The position numbers and the translations under genes are program-made. A stretch of 64,000 bases of DNA, taken from Maribacter zhoushanensis (GTDB taxonomy: Bacteria; Bacteroidota; Bacteroidia; Flavobacteriales; Flavobacteriaceae). This document shows, piece by piece, positions 35,237-46,700 of this stretch. Below the pieces are notes generated by a model that searched no databases, was not told where the DNA came from, and worked only from the letters and a program-made list of their open reading frames with translations. The stretch spans positions 62,001-126,000 of the forward strand of contig NZ_JARKMR010000001.1 in the NCBI RefSeq assembly GCF_029350975.1, written 5' to 3'. Positions within the stretch are counted from its first letter, which is position 1. Each line of letters opens with the position of its first letter.

Positions 35237-37033
35237 ATGAAAAACATTAGAAACTTCTGCATTATTGCACATATTGACCATGGTAAAAGTACCTTGGCAG
35301 ATAGACTGTTAGAGTTTACCGGATCTGTTACTGATCGAGAGAAAAAGGAACAGCTACTGGACAGTATGGATCTTGAAAGAGAACGTGGTATCACTATAAA
35401 AAGTCACGCCATCCAAATGGATTATACCTATAAGGGTGAGCAATATATATTAAACTTAATTGACACCCCTGGTCACGTAGATTTCTCATATGAGGTTTCT
35501 AGATCTATTGCGGCTTGTGAAGGTGCATTGTTAGTTGTAGATGCAGCGCAAAGTATTCAAGCACAAACGATATCTAATTTATATTTAGCCCTAGAGAACG
35601 ACCTAGAAATTATACCTGTTTTAAACAAGGTAGATTTACCAAGTGCCAACCCAGAAGAGGTGACAGATGACATTGTTGATCTTTTAGGTTGTGATGCAGA
35701 AGAGGTTATACCTGCATCTGCAAAAACCGGTATTGGTATTGAAGAAATATTAGCAGCTATAATTGACCGTATTCCTGCACCACAAGGTAACCCAGACGAA
35801 GCATTACAGGCTTTGGTCTTTGATTCTGTTTATAACCCGTTTAGAGGTGTTGAAACATATTTTAGAGTTATTAACGGTGAAATTAAAAAAGGACAAAAGA
35901 TAAAATTTGTAGCTACCGACAAGGACTACTTTGCCGATGAGGTTGGTACTTTGAAGTTGACCCAAGAAGTTAAGAAGAGTGTAAAAGCAGGAGATGTTGG
36001 TTACTTAATAACAGGAATAAAAGATGCTCGTGAGGTTAAAGTGGGTGATACGATAACCGATGCGGCCAACCCTACCAAAAATGCTATTGAGGGATTTGAA
36101 GATGTTAAGCCAATGGTATTTGCAGGTATTTACCCTGTTGATACCGATGAGTTTGAAGAGTTACGTGCATCAATGGAAAAATTGCAGTTAAATGATGCCT
36201 CTCTTGTGTTCGCTCCAGAAAGTAGTGCTGCTCTAGGATTTGGTTTTAGATGTGGTTTCTTAGGAATGCTACACATGGAAATCATTCAAGAGCGTTTGGA
36301 ACGTGAATTCAATATGACGGTAATTACTACGGTACCCAATGTTAGTTATCATGCATTCACTAGAAAAGATCCTGAAACACCTATTATTGTTAACAACCCT
36401 ACAGATTTACCAGATCCATCTGGGATTGATCGTGTAGAAGAACCATATATTAAAGCTACGATTATTACAAAATCTGACTTTGTTGGTAATGTAATGTCTT
36501 TATGTATAGAGAAAAGAGGTCTAATTACGAACCAAACGTATTTGACCACAGAACGTGTTGAACTTAATTTTGACATGCCTTTGGCAGAAATAGTTTTTGA
36601 TTTCTATGACAGACTTAAAACGGTTTCTAAAGGCTATGCTTCTTTTGATTATACGCCAATTGGCATGCGTACTTCTAAATTAGTGCGAGTAGATATTCTT
36701 TTAAACGCTCAACCAGTTGATGCCCTATCCGCCTTAATTCATGCAGATAATGCCGTCCATATTGGTAAAAAAATGTGTGAAAAGCTAAAGGAACTGATAC
36801 CAAGACAACAGTTCGATATTCCTATTCAAGCAGCTATTGGTGCAAAAATTATCTCTAGAGAAACTACTAAAGCTTTGCGTAAAGATGTAACGGCTAAATG
36901 TTATGGTGGTGATATCTCACGTAAACGTAAGCTTCTTGAAAAGCAAAAGAAAGGTAAAAAACGTATGCGTCAAGTAGGTAATGTTGAAGTGCCACAAGAA
37001 GCTTTTATGGCGGTATTGAAATTGAACGATTAA
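35237..37033 (+). CDS. lepA: Elongation factor 4
   Basis: Ribosome-bound GTPase that back-translocates or remodels stalled ribosomes. The 598-residue length is standard. G1 is [14 protein letters not shown], the switch region has [15 protein letters not shown]3 is DTPGHVDF, and G4 is NKVDLP. The characteristic C-terminal end includes [19 protein letters not shown]-type lysine-rich sequence (residues about 560-585) and [11 protein letters not shown]. It stands alone, converging on the LytTR regulator gene with a one-base gap. Confidence 0.97.
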   Translation: MKNIRNFCIIAHIDHGKSTLADRLLEFTGSVTDREKKEQLLDSMDLERERGITIKSHAIQMDYTYKGEQYILNLIDTPGHVDFSYEVSRSIAACEGALLVVDAAQSIQAQTISNLYLALENDLEIIPVLNKVDLPSANPEEVTDDIVDLLGCDAEEVIPASAKTGIGIEEILAAIIDRIPAPQGNPDEALQALVFDSVYNPFRGVETYFRVINGEIKKGQKIKFVATDKDYFADEVGTLKLTQEVKKSVKAGDVGYLITGIKDAREVKVGDTITDAANPTKNAIEGFEDVKPMVFAGIYPVDTDEFEELRASMEKLQLNDASLVFAPESSAALGFGFRCGFLGMLHMEIIQERLEREFNMTVITTVPNVSYHAFTRKDPETPIIVNNPTDLPDPSGIDRVEEPYIKATIITKSDFVGNVMSLCIEKRGLITNQTYLTTERVELNFDMPLAEIVFDFYDRLKTVSKGYASFDYTPIGMRTSKLVRVDILLNAQPVDALSALIHADNAVHIGKKMCEKLKELIPRQQFDIPIQAAIGAKIISRETTKALRKDVTAKCYGGDISRKRKLLEKQKKGKKRMRQVGNVEVPQEAFMAVLKLND

Positions 37034-37034
37034 A

Positions 37035-37799
37035 TTACTCTAGCCACTTTCTAAAATCTGAGGTGCTTGAAGTACTTGTCATTGCCTTTTCTGTACATCC
37101 TTTTATAGTGATGAGCAAACGGTTTTTAAAGTGACTCTCTATTTGCGCTATAAAATCTATATGTACAATTTGGCTACGATTAATTTTAAAGAACTTTTTG
37201 GGTGGTAGCTGTTGAACTATACTCCCAATTGTTTGCGATATGGGGTGTCGTTTGCCTTCTTGATCTACTGCAATGCAGAAATCTCCAGAAGCCTCTATCA
37301 AACTAATATCAGAGGTGTTCAGTAGTTGAATACCATTGGGTCGTTTTATCACAAATCGTTTCTTATAATTGGTCTGCTCTTCTTGTAGCGCCGTTTTTAA
37401 CGCACTTAATGTTTCATTGCTTAGTTTACTATTGTATTCTCCCTGCTTAAAAAGAGAATTATACTTTTCTAGGGCTTTTACGAAATCTGCATTCGTGTAT
37501 GGTTTTAAAATGTATGCAATACCGTTGGTATTAAATGCCTGAAATAAATAATTATCATAGGCGGAACAGAATATTATAGGGCAATTCACTTGAACTTCAT
37601 TGAACAAATCAAAGGAAATACCATCTAACAACTTTATATCGGATAAAATAAGGTCATAAGAATTAACTTCTAAAAGAGTTTTACCTTCTACGATAGATCT
37701 AGCCCAATGATTAGTTAAGGCTGCATCAAAAAACGTTTTAAGATGACTTAATAGTTTTTGATATGCCGGGATTTCATCCTCTAAAATTAAAAGTTTCAT
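37035..37799 (-). CDS. LytTR-type response regulator
   Basis: A 254-residue regulator. The receiver domain has the acidic pair LEDE, phospho-acceptor Asp54 (LILSDIKLLDG) and the conserved lysine in ILKPYTNADF. After a linker the LytTR DNA-binding domain (about 145-250) shows KRFVIKRPNGIQLL, ISLIEASGDFCI and FKINRSQIVHIDFI. It is the last gene of a receptor-kinase-regulator operon, 11 bases after the kinase. LytTR proteins bind 9-base direct repeats with a 12-base spacer; such a repeat lies before the operon at 41266-41294. Confidence 0.92.
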   Translation of the reverse strand: MKLLILEDEIPAYQKLLSHLKTFFDAALTNHWARSIVEGKTLLEVNSYDLILSDIKLLDGISFDLFNEVQVNCPIIFCSAYDNYLFQAFNTNGIAYILKPYTNADFVKALEKYNSLFKQGEYNSKLSNETLSALKTALQEEQTNYKKRFVIKRPNGIQLLNTSDISLIEASGDFCIAVDQEGKRHPISQTIGSIVQQLPPKKFFKINRSQIVHIDFIAQIESHFKNRLLITIKGCTEKAMTSTSSTSDFRKWLE

Positions 37800-37809
37800 G
37801 CGCCTCTAA

Positions 37810-38817
37810 TTAGTTACTTAATTTAATAATTGGAATTGAAATTTTAAACTCCGTATCGCTTTCCTCTATTTTAGGTGTTTCTACTGAGAGTAATTGATAT
37901 CTAGCCTTTAAGTTGATGAGCCCCGTACCCAAACTATCGTTGGTTGTTATAACTTTTGATTTGTTATTTACTACCGTTACCCAATCTTCATCAATGGCTA
38001 TGCTTGTTTGTACTTTTTTTTCTCCTATTACCTTATTATGCTTTACCACATTTTCCAATAACGCCTGTATAGCACCTGTTGGTAAAAATTTGTTCGAAAA
38101 GTCGATGTTCTTATTGATGTGAAAACTATAATCATCACCAAAACGCGTTTGAATCAAGAACATATAATTATCCGCTAAATTCATTTCTTCAGACAGCTCC
38201 ATGACCTCAGCGTCTTTTGTTTGAATTAAGTATCTGTAGATTAAAGAAAGACGATTTATATATTCCTTTGCCTTATCAGCATTACTATCTATTAAGGCAT
38301 CTAGAGTGTTGAGATTATTAAAAAGAAAGTGCGGGTCTAGTTGCGAACGTAGAAGTTTTAGCTCATTTTCTTTTTGTTGTTTTTGAATTTTTACAACTTG
38401 GGTTTGGCTTTCATAAAACTTTTTGGTTAATAATATTCCCAAGGGAATACCAACATTATCTGCACCGGCAAAAAGACCGTTTAGTAGCGCTTTGTGCCAA
38501 ATAGGATAAGTACTACAATCATTTTCACATGACCAATACCCGGCAAGATTCTCAATGAAGCCAGTAACGGTTAATATTATAATTGCCAAGCTTATCAATA
38601 GAAAGTAGTTCGTTTTCTTCAATAAGAAATTTGGCAACAACCAATACATAAACAACCCAATAGCAATGCACGCCATTACTATATATGTTGGAATATCAAC
38701 TATGTACTCTAACAAATCATTACCATAAACATAATACTGCCATACATTAAAAAGAGATGTTACCCCAATAATAATACCCAGCAATATAAAGTCTGACCTG
38801 TTTAGTTTCGTATTCAT
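37810..38817 (-). CDS. LytS-type sensor histidine kinase
   Basis: A 335-residue membrane kinase with four hydrophobic segments (about 10-30, 43-63, 70-87, 113-130) and no large extracellular domain. The His_kinase domain has SQLDPHFLFNNLNTLDALID with phospho-acceptor His163, and a HATPase end with GLINLKARYQLL. Two cysteines near 97-101 (CENDC) face the membrane boundary. It lies 13 bases after the receptor gene and 11 before its regulator, so all three are one operon and probably one signalling unit. Confidence 0.9.
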   Translation of the reverse strand: MNTKLNRSDFILLGIIIGVTSLFNVWQYYVYGNDLLEYIVDIPTYIVMACIAIGLFMYWLLPNFLLKKTNYFLLISLAIIILTVTGFIENLAGYWSCENDCSTYPIWHKALLNGLFAGADNVGIPLGILLTKKFYESQTQVVKIQKQQKENELKLLRSQLDPHFLFNNLNTLDALIDSNADKAKEYINRLSLIYRYLIQTKDAEVMELSEEMNLADNYMFLIQTRFGDDYSFHINKNIDFSNKFLPTGAIQALLENVVKHNKVIGEKKVQTSIAIDEDWVTVVNNKSKVITTNDSLGTGLINLKARYQLLSVETPKIEESDTEFKISIPIIKLSN

Positions 38818-38830
38818 CTAATGCGCTGCG

Positions 38831-41197
38831 TTAATTGTCTTGTTTAATACGGTCTTGTTCTTCTTTTGAAGCATTTCCTCGTTTTTTATCTTTCCCAAAC
38901 TTTGACCCAAAACTATAGTTCAATTGTAAAAATACATTGTTTCTTGCCCAATTAGAAACCACCGTTGCATCTACATTATCATAGCTTACACTACCGGTAA
39001 AAGGTCTTTGAATCAACTCTTCATACTCTAAACTAACCTTTAATTTATCATCGAGAAAACTTTTACTTATTGCAATATCAATACCGGCTAACCACTCATA
39101 TTCAATAATACCTTCTAAACCGCCAGAAGTATAATAGCCTGATATTTCTGAATTGATTTCCCAAGGTAATTCATACTCGGCGCTAGTAAACCAGGTAATA
39201 CTCCATTTAGACAAATCTAGCTCAGGATCTAGATTTTCTGATGCATAACGATTATGATTAGCAATCACACCCGTATAACCATCCAATCCGTTAATAAAAC
39301 TTAAGGGGGCAAAAAGACTAAAATTCCAATTTTCATTCTTTGCCAAATTGATCATCGTTCTTGAAGTTTCTGCAGATGTATCGTTCTGGGTAATTATTTC
39401 AAATAACTGATCTGAAGTTTCTCTATAACTTATATTAAAAAACGGTTGATTTTCATACGTCAAATTAAACTGATAGCTATTTGTAAAAGCAGGTTTTAAA
39501 TTAGGGTTCCCTTCTTCAAAAGTAAACGGATCGTAGAAGTACACAAATGAATTTAAAGAGCTGTATGATGGTCTGCGAATACGATAACTGTATGCAAGAT
39601 TAGCGCTGATCTCTTCTGTAATTTCTCTACTAACACTTGCACTTGGAAAAAGCTTTGATATTTTTCTAGTTCTTGTCTCGCCTGTAGTTGTTGCCGTACC
39701 CTCTGTATCGCTTTCTTCCCAACGCAATCCGCCAGAAAAACTCCATTTATCAACCTTTACATTTAATTTTGAATACAAGGCTACTATTGTTTCGTCTACC
39801 AAAAACCTATTACTCTCCGCTGGCTGAAATTGAAAAACTCCTTCGTCATCTTCGGTTAAAGATTGTAAATCGCTGTCAGATTCCACATCTGAAAATTTTG
39901 CGCCGGCATTCCAAGAGAAATTTTCATTAACCGTACGTTTATAGTCGGTTTTATAGGTGTTGATCTTATAGGATGCATCTTGAAAATAGCGCCTATTATC
40001 ATAAGGTAGTTGCGATGTTCCTACCTGAAATAGATTGTTTTCATTATCATACCCATAGTCCACAAAATTATAATCTAACACTAATTTATTTTTGTCATCT
40101 TTAAACTCATAATACGGATTCAAAGATTTAATGTTTCTATTTCTATCGAAACTATTGTCGGTCAACAAAGTAATATCTGATGTTGGGTTTGATATTGTTG
40201 TATTGTTATTAGATATTCTGTCAGAATCGCTATTGACTATTCTACCACTCACACCTATAGAATGCTGTTCTGTTAAGTAATAATCCAAACCTGCACCAAC
40301 ATTAATAATTATAGGATCAAAAGCAGACTTTGAGGTTTGCTTATAGGTGTCATCCAATACTTTTCTTGACAGCGTTAAATCATCTCTAGAAGTAGATTTT
40401 CTATACCCAGCGCTTAATTGCCAGTTAAGTTTGTTTTTATAGCTCGCCACCGAAGCACTTGTGGCATATTCAAACCTATTCTCATATCCTACCATTTGCT
40501 TAACATTACCATGCGTGCCTAGTTTTACATTATTCTTTAAAATAATGTTTAGTATTGGTCCGGCACCCTCGGCATCATATTCAGAACCTGGTTGTTGTAT
40601 TAATTCTACTTTAGAAATATTGTCAGCTGGCAAATCTCTCAACAAACTTGCGGTATCCATATAATCTGTAGTCTTGCCGTTGATCAGTATTCTAATATTA
40701 CCCTGACCGGCATAACTTACATTACCATTGGTCAATATGATACCGGGAACCTTTTTTACAACATCCTGAAGATTGGTATTCACCATATCTGAATTTTCAA
40801 GATTTACTATAAGTTTTTCTGCAGTCTGCTTAATTTGTGGTCGTTTACTTTTTACAACAACCTCATCTAAGTTTTGGGTTTCTTCTTGTAAAGTAAAATC
40901 AACTTTTAAATTTGATTCTGATAATTGAAGTTCATCAGATTTTTTGGTTTCGAACCCTAATACCGATACTTCAATCACATAAATACCATTTGCAATGTTT
41001 TCAAATATGAAAGCTCCATTATCATTACTAATTACACCGGTAACCGCTTCTTCTTTTCCTACTTCATAAAGTATGATGTTGGCAAAAGAAAGAGGTGTTT
41101 CTAATGTGTCCGTGATAGTACCGTTGATTGTGTTCTGTGCAATAGTAACAGCTGTGATGAATAGTGCTACTGTTAAAAAGGTTAATTTAAATTTCAT
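38831..41197 (-). CDS. TonB-linked outer-membrane beta-barrel receptor of the LytS/LytTR operon
   Basis: A 788-residue outer-membrane protein: signal peptide (ends VTIAQ, about 21), CarboxypepD_reg-like domain (about 22-105), plug (VVKKVPGIILTNGNVSYAGQ and ELIQQPGSEYDAEGAGP) and OMP_b-brl_3-type barrel (RRPSYSSLNSFVYFY, FEEGNPNLKPAFTNS). It is the first gene of an operon with a LytS kinase and LytTR regulator. The order suggests that the receptor's cargo or state is sensed and that the regulator controls the operon, but a direct contact between barrel and kinase cannot be seen. Confidence 0.87.
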   Translation of the reverse strand: MKFKLTFLTVALFITAVTIAQNTINGTITDTLETPLSFANIILYEVGKEEAVTGVISNDNGAFIFENIANGIYVIEVSVLGFETKKSDELQLSESNLKVDFTLQEETQNLDEVVVKSKRPQIKQTAEKLIVNLENSDMVNTNLQDVVKKVPGIILTNGNVSYAGQGNIRILINGKTTDYMDTASLLRDLPADNISKVELIQQPGSEYDAEGAGPILNIILKNNVKLGTHGNVKQMVGYENRFEYATSASVASYKNKLNWQLSAGYRKSTSRDDLTLSRKVLDDTYKQTSKSAFDPIIINVGAGLDYYLTEQHSIGVSGRIVNSDSDRISNNNTTISNPTSDITLLTDNSFDRNRNIKSLNPYYEFKDDKNKLVLDYNFVDYGYDNENNLFQVGTSQLPYDNRRYFQDASYKINTYKTDYKRTVNENFSWNAGAKFSDVESDSDLQSLTEDDEGVFQFQPAESNRFLVDETIVALYSKLNVKVDKWSFSGGLRWEESDTEGTATTTGETRTRKISKLFPSASVSREITEEISANLAYSYRIRRPSYSSLNSFVYFYDPFTFEEGNPNLKPAFTNSYQFNLTYENQPFFNISYRETSDQLFEIITQNDTSAETSRTMINLAKNENWNFSLFAPLSFINGLDGYTGVIANHNRYASENLDPELDLSKWSITWFTSAEYELPWEINSEISGYYTSGGLEGIIEYEWLAGIDIAISKSFLDDKLKVSLEYEELIQRPFTGSVSYDNVDATVVSNWARNNVFLQLNYSFGSKFGKDKKRGNASKEEQDRIKQDN

Positions 41198-41221
41198 GAC
41201 TGATTGTTTTTAATGATACCG

Positions 41222-41229
41222 TAAAACTA
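41222..41229 (-). promoter_or_regulatory. Possible -7 box of the receptor-LytS-LytTR operon
   Basis: Minus-strand TAGTTTTA differs from TAnnTTTG at the last base. It lies 25 bases before the receptor start at 41197 and about 36 bases downstream of the direct repeat at 41266-41294. Tentative. Confidence 0.35.
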
Positions 41230-41265
41230 TAGTCAATACGTGCTTAAATAAAGTAGATTCTGCCC

Positions 41266-41294
41266 AATTGGGACAAAAAAGGGATGAATTGGGA
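41266..41294. promoter_or_regulatory. 21-base-period direct repeat, candidate LytTR binding site
   Basis: AATTGGGA occurs at 41266-41273 and again at 41287-41294, exactly 21 bases apart. LytTR regulators typically recognise two 9-base direct repeats with about 12 bases between them, which gives this period. The site lies upstream of the operon that encodes a LytTR regulator. Confidence 0.5.
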
Positions 41295-41376
41295 GTAACT
41301 CTGGTGAAAAGAGTTCTGTAACACCAAATGTTTTTAGTGTAGAAATAATTTTTATGGATGTAAAGTAAAAGTGTGC

Positions 41377-43236
41377 TTATTTACTTTCTTTAGCTTCTTC
41401 TTTATCTGGGTCTTCGTTTGGAAACATTTTACCCAAATACGCCAACTTATACCCTTTTTGAATGTCTGTAAATTCCTTACTGAACGCGGTAATAATTTGA
41501 ATATCGCCTTCTGGGTCTAACAAGAACAAAGGAACTATATCGGCATCTGCCTTCGTTATTTCTATCAAGCCTTCATAGTGTTCTGTATCATGAAGTTCAA
41601 TTTCATGAATGGCCGGAAATTTTCTTGCAGCTTCTGTCAATTTAATAAAATCATCTGTATGAGAGAACAAGCCTTCTTTTGGGTTATTCTCTGGATCAGA
41701 CATTTCATCTGTATCTACCAATCTAAATGACCCATTCTCACCAAATGCATCTTGAAATTTATTTATGGCATACTTATTTATATCAGAATTTGCAGTCAAG
41801 GCCATCAAGTATCCAATATCATTTAGCTCTATGTTATCGGTTAAATTGTCTGAATATATATTCGCTGAAATAGCTTCTAAGCCTAATTTTTCAGTTTTAT
41901 CAATATTAGACTGGTTATTGTCTATTAATACTACGTGCCTTTCGTTTTTATGTAAATATTCACCAATTAGACGCGATACTTTTGATGCTCCTAAAATTAA
42001 AATTCCTTCAGACTTATTTAGAAAAACACCTATTAGTTTGGCAAAAATTCTAGCCGTTGTAGCATTTAATAAAACGGTACCAAGCACAATCATGAACACT
42101 AATGGTGTAATATACTCTGCCCCAGCTTCTCCTCTAGCCAGTAATTTTGATCCAAATAAAGATGCTATACCAGCGGCTACAATACCTCTAGGACCTACCC
42201 AACTGATAAATAGTTTTTCATTGAACTTTAAATTAGAACCAATAGAACTTAAAAAGACTCCAAGTGGTCTAATAATCAATACAATGGATAAGAACAGTGC
42301 TATCGTTTTCCATGTAAAAATTAATTCTAGATCAGAAATATCAATATTGGCAGCCAGTAAAATAAACAGAATGGATATTAAAAGAATACTTAAAGATTCT
42401 TTGAAATATAATAGCTCTTTAATATTCGGTAAATTGGTATTACCCATCACCATACCCATTACAACTACCGCTAATAGACCAGATTCATGTGCAAAGACAT
42501 CTGACATTACAAAAACCCCTAAAACTACGGATAACGATACTACGTTTAATAAATAGTGTGGTATAAAGTTCTTCTTGATTAAAAATGTAAGCGCATGAGC
42601 AAAAGTAAAACCGAAAGTAAAACCGAATAACAAGATTTTAGCAAATTCAATCAAGGCGGTCATGGTATATGCTTGACCTTCGCCTACACTAATAAATTCA
42701 TATACTAAAACTGCAGCCAACGCACCAATGGGATCAATTAAAATACCTTCCCATTTTAATATGGCAGAAACATCTTTTTTAAGTGGAATATTTCTTAAAA
42801 TAGGAGTAATTACCGTTGGTCCTGTTACAATTATTAAGGCAGAAAACAAGAAACATAGTTGCCATGATAGCCCGAATAAAAAGTAGGCTGCCAATGCCGC
42901 ACCAAAGAAGGTTGTTAAACTACCAAGGGTAATCAGTTTAGTAATTACCGGACCAATATTCTTAATCTCTGAACGCTTAAGCGTAAGTCCGCCCTCAAAA
43001 AGTATAATACTGATTGCTAATGACACAAAGTAATACAGCCCTTCACCAGGAAAAAGACCTTTGTCTCCGTTCCATATAGGTTCAATAATCTTAGAACCAT
43101 CTTCAGTATACAATGTTGATAATGGTCCTACGATTAAACCTATAAGAATTAAAGGTAAAATTGCAGGTAATTTTAAGCGCCAAGCCACCCATTGAGCAAG
43201 TATTCCTAAAATGATGATTCCAGCAAGCTCTAGCAT
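41377..43236 (-). CDS. CPA1-type sodium/proton antiporter with TrkA-N domain
   Basis: A 619-residue inner-membrane transporter. The N-terminal half (about 1-400) has 11-13 helices with the Na+/H+ exchanger phrases FEGGLTLKRSEIKNIG, KWEGILIDPIGALAAVLVYEF and WVGPRGIVAAGIASLF. From about 405 a Rossmann TrkA-N domain follows (ILILGASKVSRLIGEYL, HVVLIDNNQSNI), probably binding a nucleotide that gates transport, then a short C-terminal domain. The gene stands alone, with the CHASE kinase divergent across a 555-base gap. It exports sodium or potassium in exchange for protons, which fits a marine habitat. Confidence 0.9.
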   Translation of the reverse strand: MLELAGIIILGILAQWVAWRLKLPAILPLILIGLIVGPLSTLYTEDGSKIIEPIWNGDKGLFPGEGLYYFVSLAISIILFEGGLTLKRSEIKNIGPVITKLITLGSLTTFFGAALAAYFLFGLSWQLCFLFSALIIVTGPTVITPILRNIPLKKDVSAILKWEGILIDPIGALAAVLVYEFISVGEGQAYTMTALIEFAKILLFGFTFGFTFAHALTFLIKKNFIPHYLLNVVSLSVVLGVFVMSDVFAHESGLLAVVVMGMVMGNTNLPNIKELLYFKESLSILLISILFILLAANIDISDLELIFTWKTIALFLSIVLIIRPLGVFLSSIGSNLKFNEKLFISWVGPRGIVAAGIASLFGSKLLARGEAGAEYITPLVFMIVLGTVLLNATTARIFAKLIGVFLNKSEGILILGASKVSRLIGEYLHKNERHVVLIDNNQSNIDKTEKLGLEAISANIYSDNLTDNIELNDIGYLMALTANSDINKYAINKFQDAFGENGSFRLVDTDEMSDPENNPKEGLFSHTDDFIKLTEAARKFPAIHEIELHDTEHYEGLIEITKADADIVPLFLLDPEGDIQIITAFSKEFTDIQKGYKLAYLGKMFPNEDPDKEEAKESK

Positions 43237-43791
43237 TTATTCGATTTTGGATAAAAATAACAATTAAACGCCACTATATTACATAAAAGCACAGGGAAAC
43301 AGCGCATTTTTACATGCTAACTTTGAATGCTAATTTTAAAAATATTGAATTTATACCTAATTGCTTAAAGAGATAGATGCCGGTAATTATTACATCATCT
43401 TTAAGTATTTTGTTTCATAAATATTATAAAAACATATGTTAATCCCTTTAAATCTAGATTAACTGTTAAACAGTTTTGCCATAAACCTATTAAAAAAGTA
43501 GATTTTAAAAACCAAGTTAATTTATGTAGCCTTAATAAGTGTAGCGTTTACACTAAGTTATATCCTACAAAAGACCAAGAAAACACCCTTTATGTGCTAT
43601 ACTTTTTTAACTTCGTATAAAACCTAAGAATTCAATTAATCAATGTTTAAAACAACTTTGTTTTTTAGAATTTGGAGTTTTAAGAACACTATAAATTAAT
43701 ACTATTAAATGAAAGCCAAATACCTGTTTAAACATTTCACGCAGGATTAGAATAATATATAACCAACCATAGTATAACCGAAATTATAAGA
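43237..43791. other. Intergenic region with two adjacent palindromes
   Basis: No gene is seen in these 555 AT-rich bases. Two adjacent palindromes, AATCTAGATT (43451-43460) and AACTGTT-A-AACAGTT (43461-43475), lie about 320 bases before the CHASE kinase gene. A weak hairpin AGTGTA...TACACT lies near 43539-43555. They may be operators for the antiporter or kinase gene. Confidence 0.45.
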
Positions 43792-46700
43792 ATGTCTGAA
43801 TCCGTTAATCGGTCTATCTTTAAAAGCCCATTATTTTATGGTTTTTTGGCATTTATGCTAGTGTTTATTATATCTCAGTTTGTAGCCTTTCAAAAATATC
43901 AGCTTTATCAAAAATCAGAGCAACAAGAGGTTGAACAACGAGTTTCTAAACTAAAGGTTGATCTACAAAATATATTGGGGCAAAGTTTTAATGCTACCCA
44001 AACTTTAGCATTTATAGTTGAACATTATGGTGTACCAAATAATTTTGACAGTGTAGCCCAGTTACTTTTAAATAGTAATAATGGTGTAGATGCATTGGAG
44101 TTGGTAAATGAGCACGGTGTAATTACCCATGTACATCCTTTAAAAGGAAACGAAGTTATTGGTCTAAATATTCTAAAAGATCCAGACAACAAATTTGGAG
44201 CAAAAAAAACTTTAGAAGAACAAGATTATTATACCGCTGGACCTTTATATCTACAACAAGGTGGTTCTGGAATCATTGGTCGTAAACCTTTATATAAAGA
44301 TGGTAAATTCAACGGTTTTGTAGCGGCTGTAGTCAGGTTGTCAACAGTTATAAAAGCAATACAGTTAGATACTGTCAAAGAAAAACGTTTCTCTTATAAA
44401 TTAGTAAAAATTAACGCTGATAAAACTGAAGAAACATTTTTTGCTTCTCAGGATATCAATTATGAAAATGCCATTGGTATACCACTTACGGCAAGCAAGG
44501 GAGAGTGGAAATTGTATGTGTTCTCAAAACAACACCGCACTAACTCTACTACCATATTGTTTTCTATTTTAGGCTTCTTATTATCATTTGTTTGTGGAAT
44601 TCTCGTATGGTTTTTAATGAAACAACCAGAGAAGTTAAACAGACTGGTTGAAGAGAAAACAGCTTTACTTAAGTTAAGTCAAGATAGATATCGATTACTA
44701 ATAGAAGAGGCTTCAGATGCTATTATATTAAGCGATTTCAATGCTAATATTTTAGACATTAATCCTTACGGTGTACATATTTTTGGTTATTCTAAAGATG
44801 AGTTATTAACTAAAAACCTGAAAGAACTTGTTTCTCCAGAAGAGGCTGATAAAATACCTGCTAGATATAAAGAGATGAGGACGGGCAAAACAGTACGTTC
44901 AGAGAGAACTTTGGTTAAAAAGGATGGCTCTTTGTTTCATGCTGAAGTAAGTGCCAAAAAATTAAGCAATACCACAGTTTTAGGTATCATAAGAGATATT
45001 ACAGAAAGGAAAAGAGCAGATATTGAAAAGCAGAAACTTGTTTCTGTTATTGAAAATAGTCCAGGGTTTATAGGCTTGGCAACTTTAGAAGGAAATCCTC
45101 TTTTCATGAACGATGCAGGTAAGAGACTAATTAATCTACCATGTGATTTTGACATAAACAATGCCTCTATATTCGATTTATTTCCTGAAAAATATAAAGA
45201 TGTTGTTCAAAATGAACACCTACCTGCAATAATGGAAAAGGGATTATGGACAGGCGAAGCACCTATTAGAGACTTTAAAAACAATACCACTATTCCATTA
45301 GAATTTTATGGATTTCTAATTAAAGACAAAACATCTAATGAGCCTATTGGTATAGGATCTATAGGATTTGATATTACCGAACGAAAAAAAACTCAGAAAG
45401 AGATTTTGGAACTTCAGGGTAAAATGAATTCTGCTATACGTATCGGTAAAATTGGGTACTGGGATTTTGATATTGAATCTGCTACTTTTAATTGTTCTCC
45501 GCTCATGTACTCTATTTATGAAATGGATGAAAGTACAATTTTAACCATAGCGTATTTAGAAAGTATTATTCACCCAGATGATCTAGAGTTACATAGACAA
45601 AATGTCAAAGACATTATAATAGACAAAACTACCCATGCCTTTACTTACCGAATCATAGTAAACGGAAACATTAAATATTTAATGGTAGAAGTAGAGGTGA
45701 TAAGAGATCCTGAAAATTTAGCTATAAAATATAGAGGTACGGTCATAGATATAACAAAAGAGAAAGAAGCTGATATTGAAATTTTAGACCTAAAGAATAA
45801 AATGGAAATAGCCATGCGGATTGGTAAAATTGGTTATTGGGATTATGATTTTAATACTAAAATACTCTATTGGTCTCCCAGACTTTATTCTATTTATGAC
45901 GTTGACCCTCAAATCAAAATAAGTTTACCCTTCGTTGAAAGTTTAATGCATCCAGACGATTTAGAAAGTCATAGAGAACTTTTAAGGAGTGTTACAGAAG
46001 ATGTTGACACCTATTCTTTAAATTATAGAATAATACTTAAAGATGGTTCCATAAAGCATATTATAGCTGAAATGGAGGTTTTAAGAAATGAGGATAAATC
46101 CCCAATAAAATATAGAGGCACCATCATAGATATTACCAAACAAAAAGAAGCGGAAGAAAAAATTCTATCACTTCAAACTAAAATGAATGCGGCTATTAGA
46201 ATAGGCAAGTTTGGTTACTGGTATTGGGATATGAGCGAAGAGGTTGTAGAGTGGTCTAAAGAAATGTATGAAATACATGATATAGCGCCAAGTACAATAA
46301 TGACACCAGAAATTATAAAAGAACTAATTTATTCTGAAGATGTTTCATTAATAGAATCAAGAATGGCTTCTACCAAAGAAGCGCAAAATTCAGAATCGGT
46401 AATTTATAGGATTCAAAAAGATGACCTTACTTTTAAATACTTTTTAGCTTATGCTGAAATAATATTTAGTGATGATGGTCATCCTCTAATTTATCATGGT
46501 ACAGCCATGGATATTACAAAAAGCGTGTTGGCAGAAAAAGCGTTGAAAGAAAGTCAAGAAAAATTTTCAAAGGCATTTCAGACCAATCTTATGGGTATGA
46601 TCATATTAGACGAACACAGAAGGGTTACTGAAGCCAATAAAATGGCCTATCACATATTGAATACAACAAATCAAAAAATTATAGGAAAGACTATAGTAGA

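Noticed and set aside
41765-42556. Long 263-codon plus-strand frame inside the antiporter gene
   Set aside because: It is antisense to the conserved transporter and TrkA-N domains, with no homologous pattern of its own; a chance open frame.
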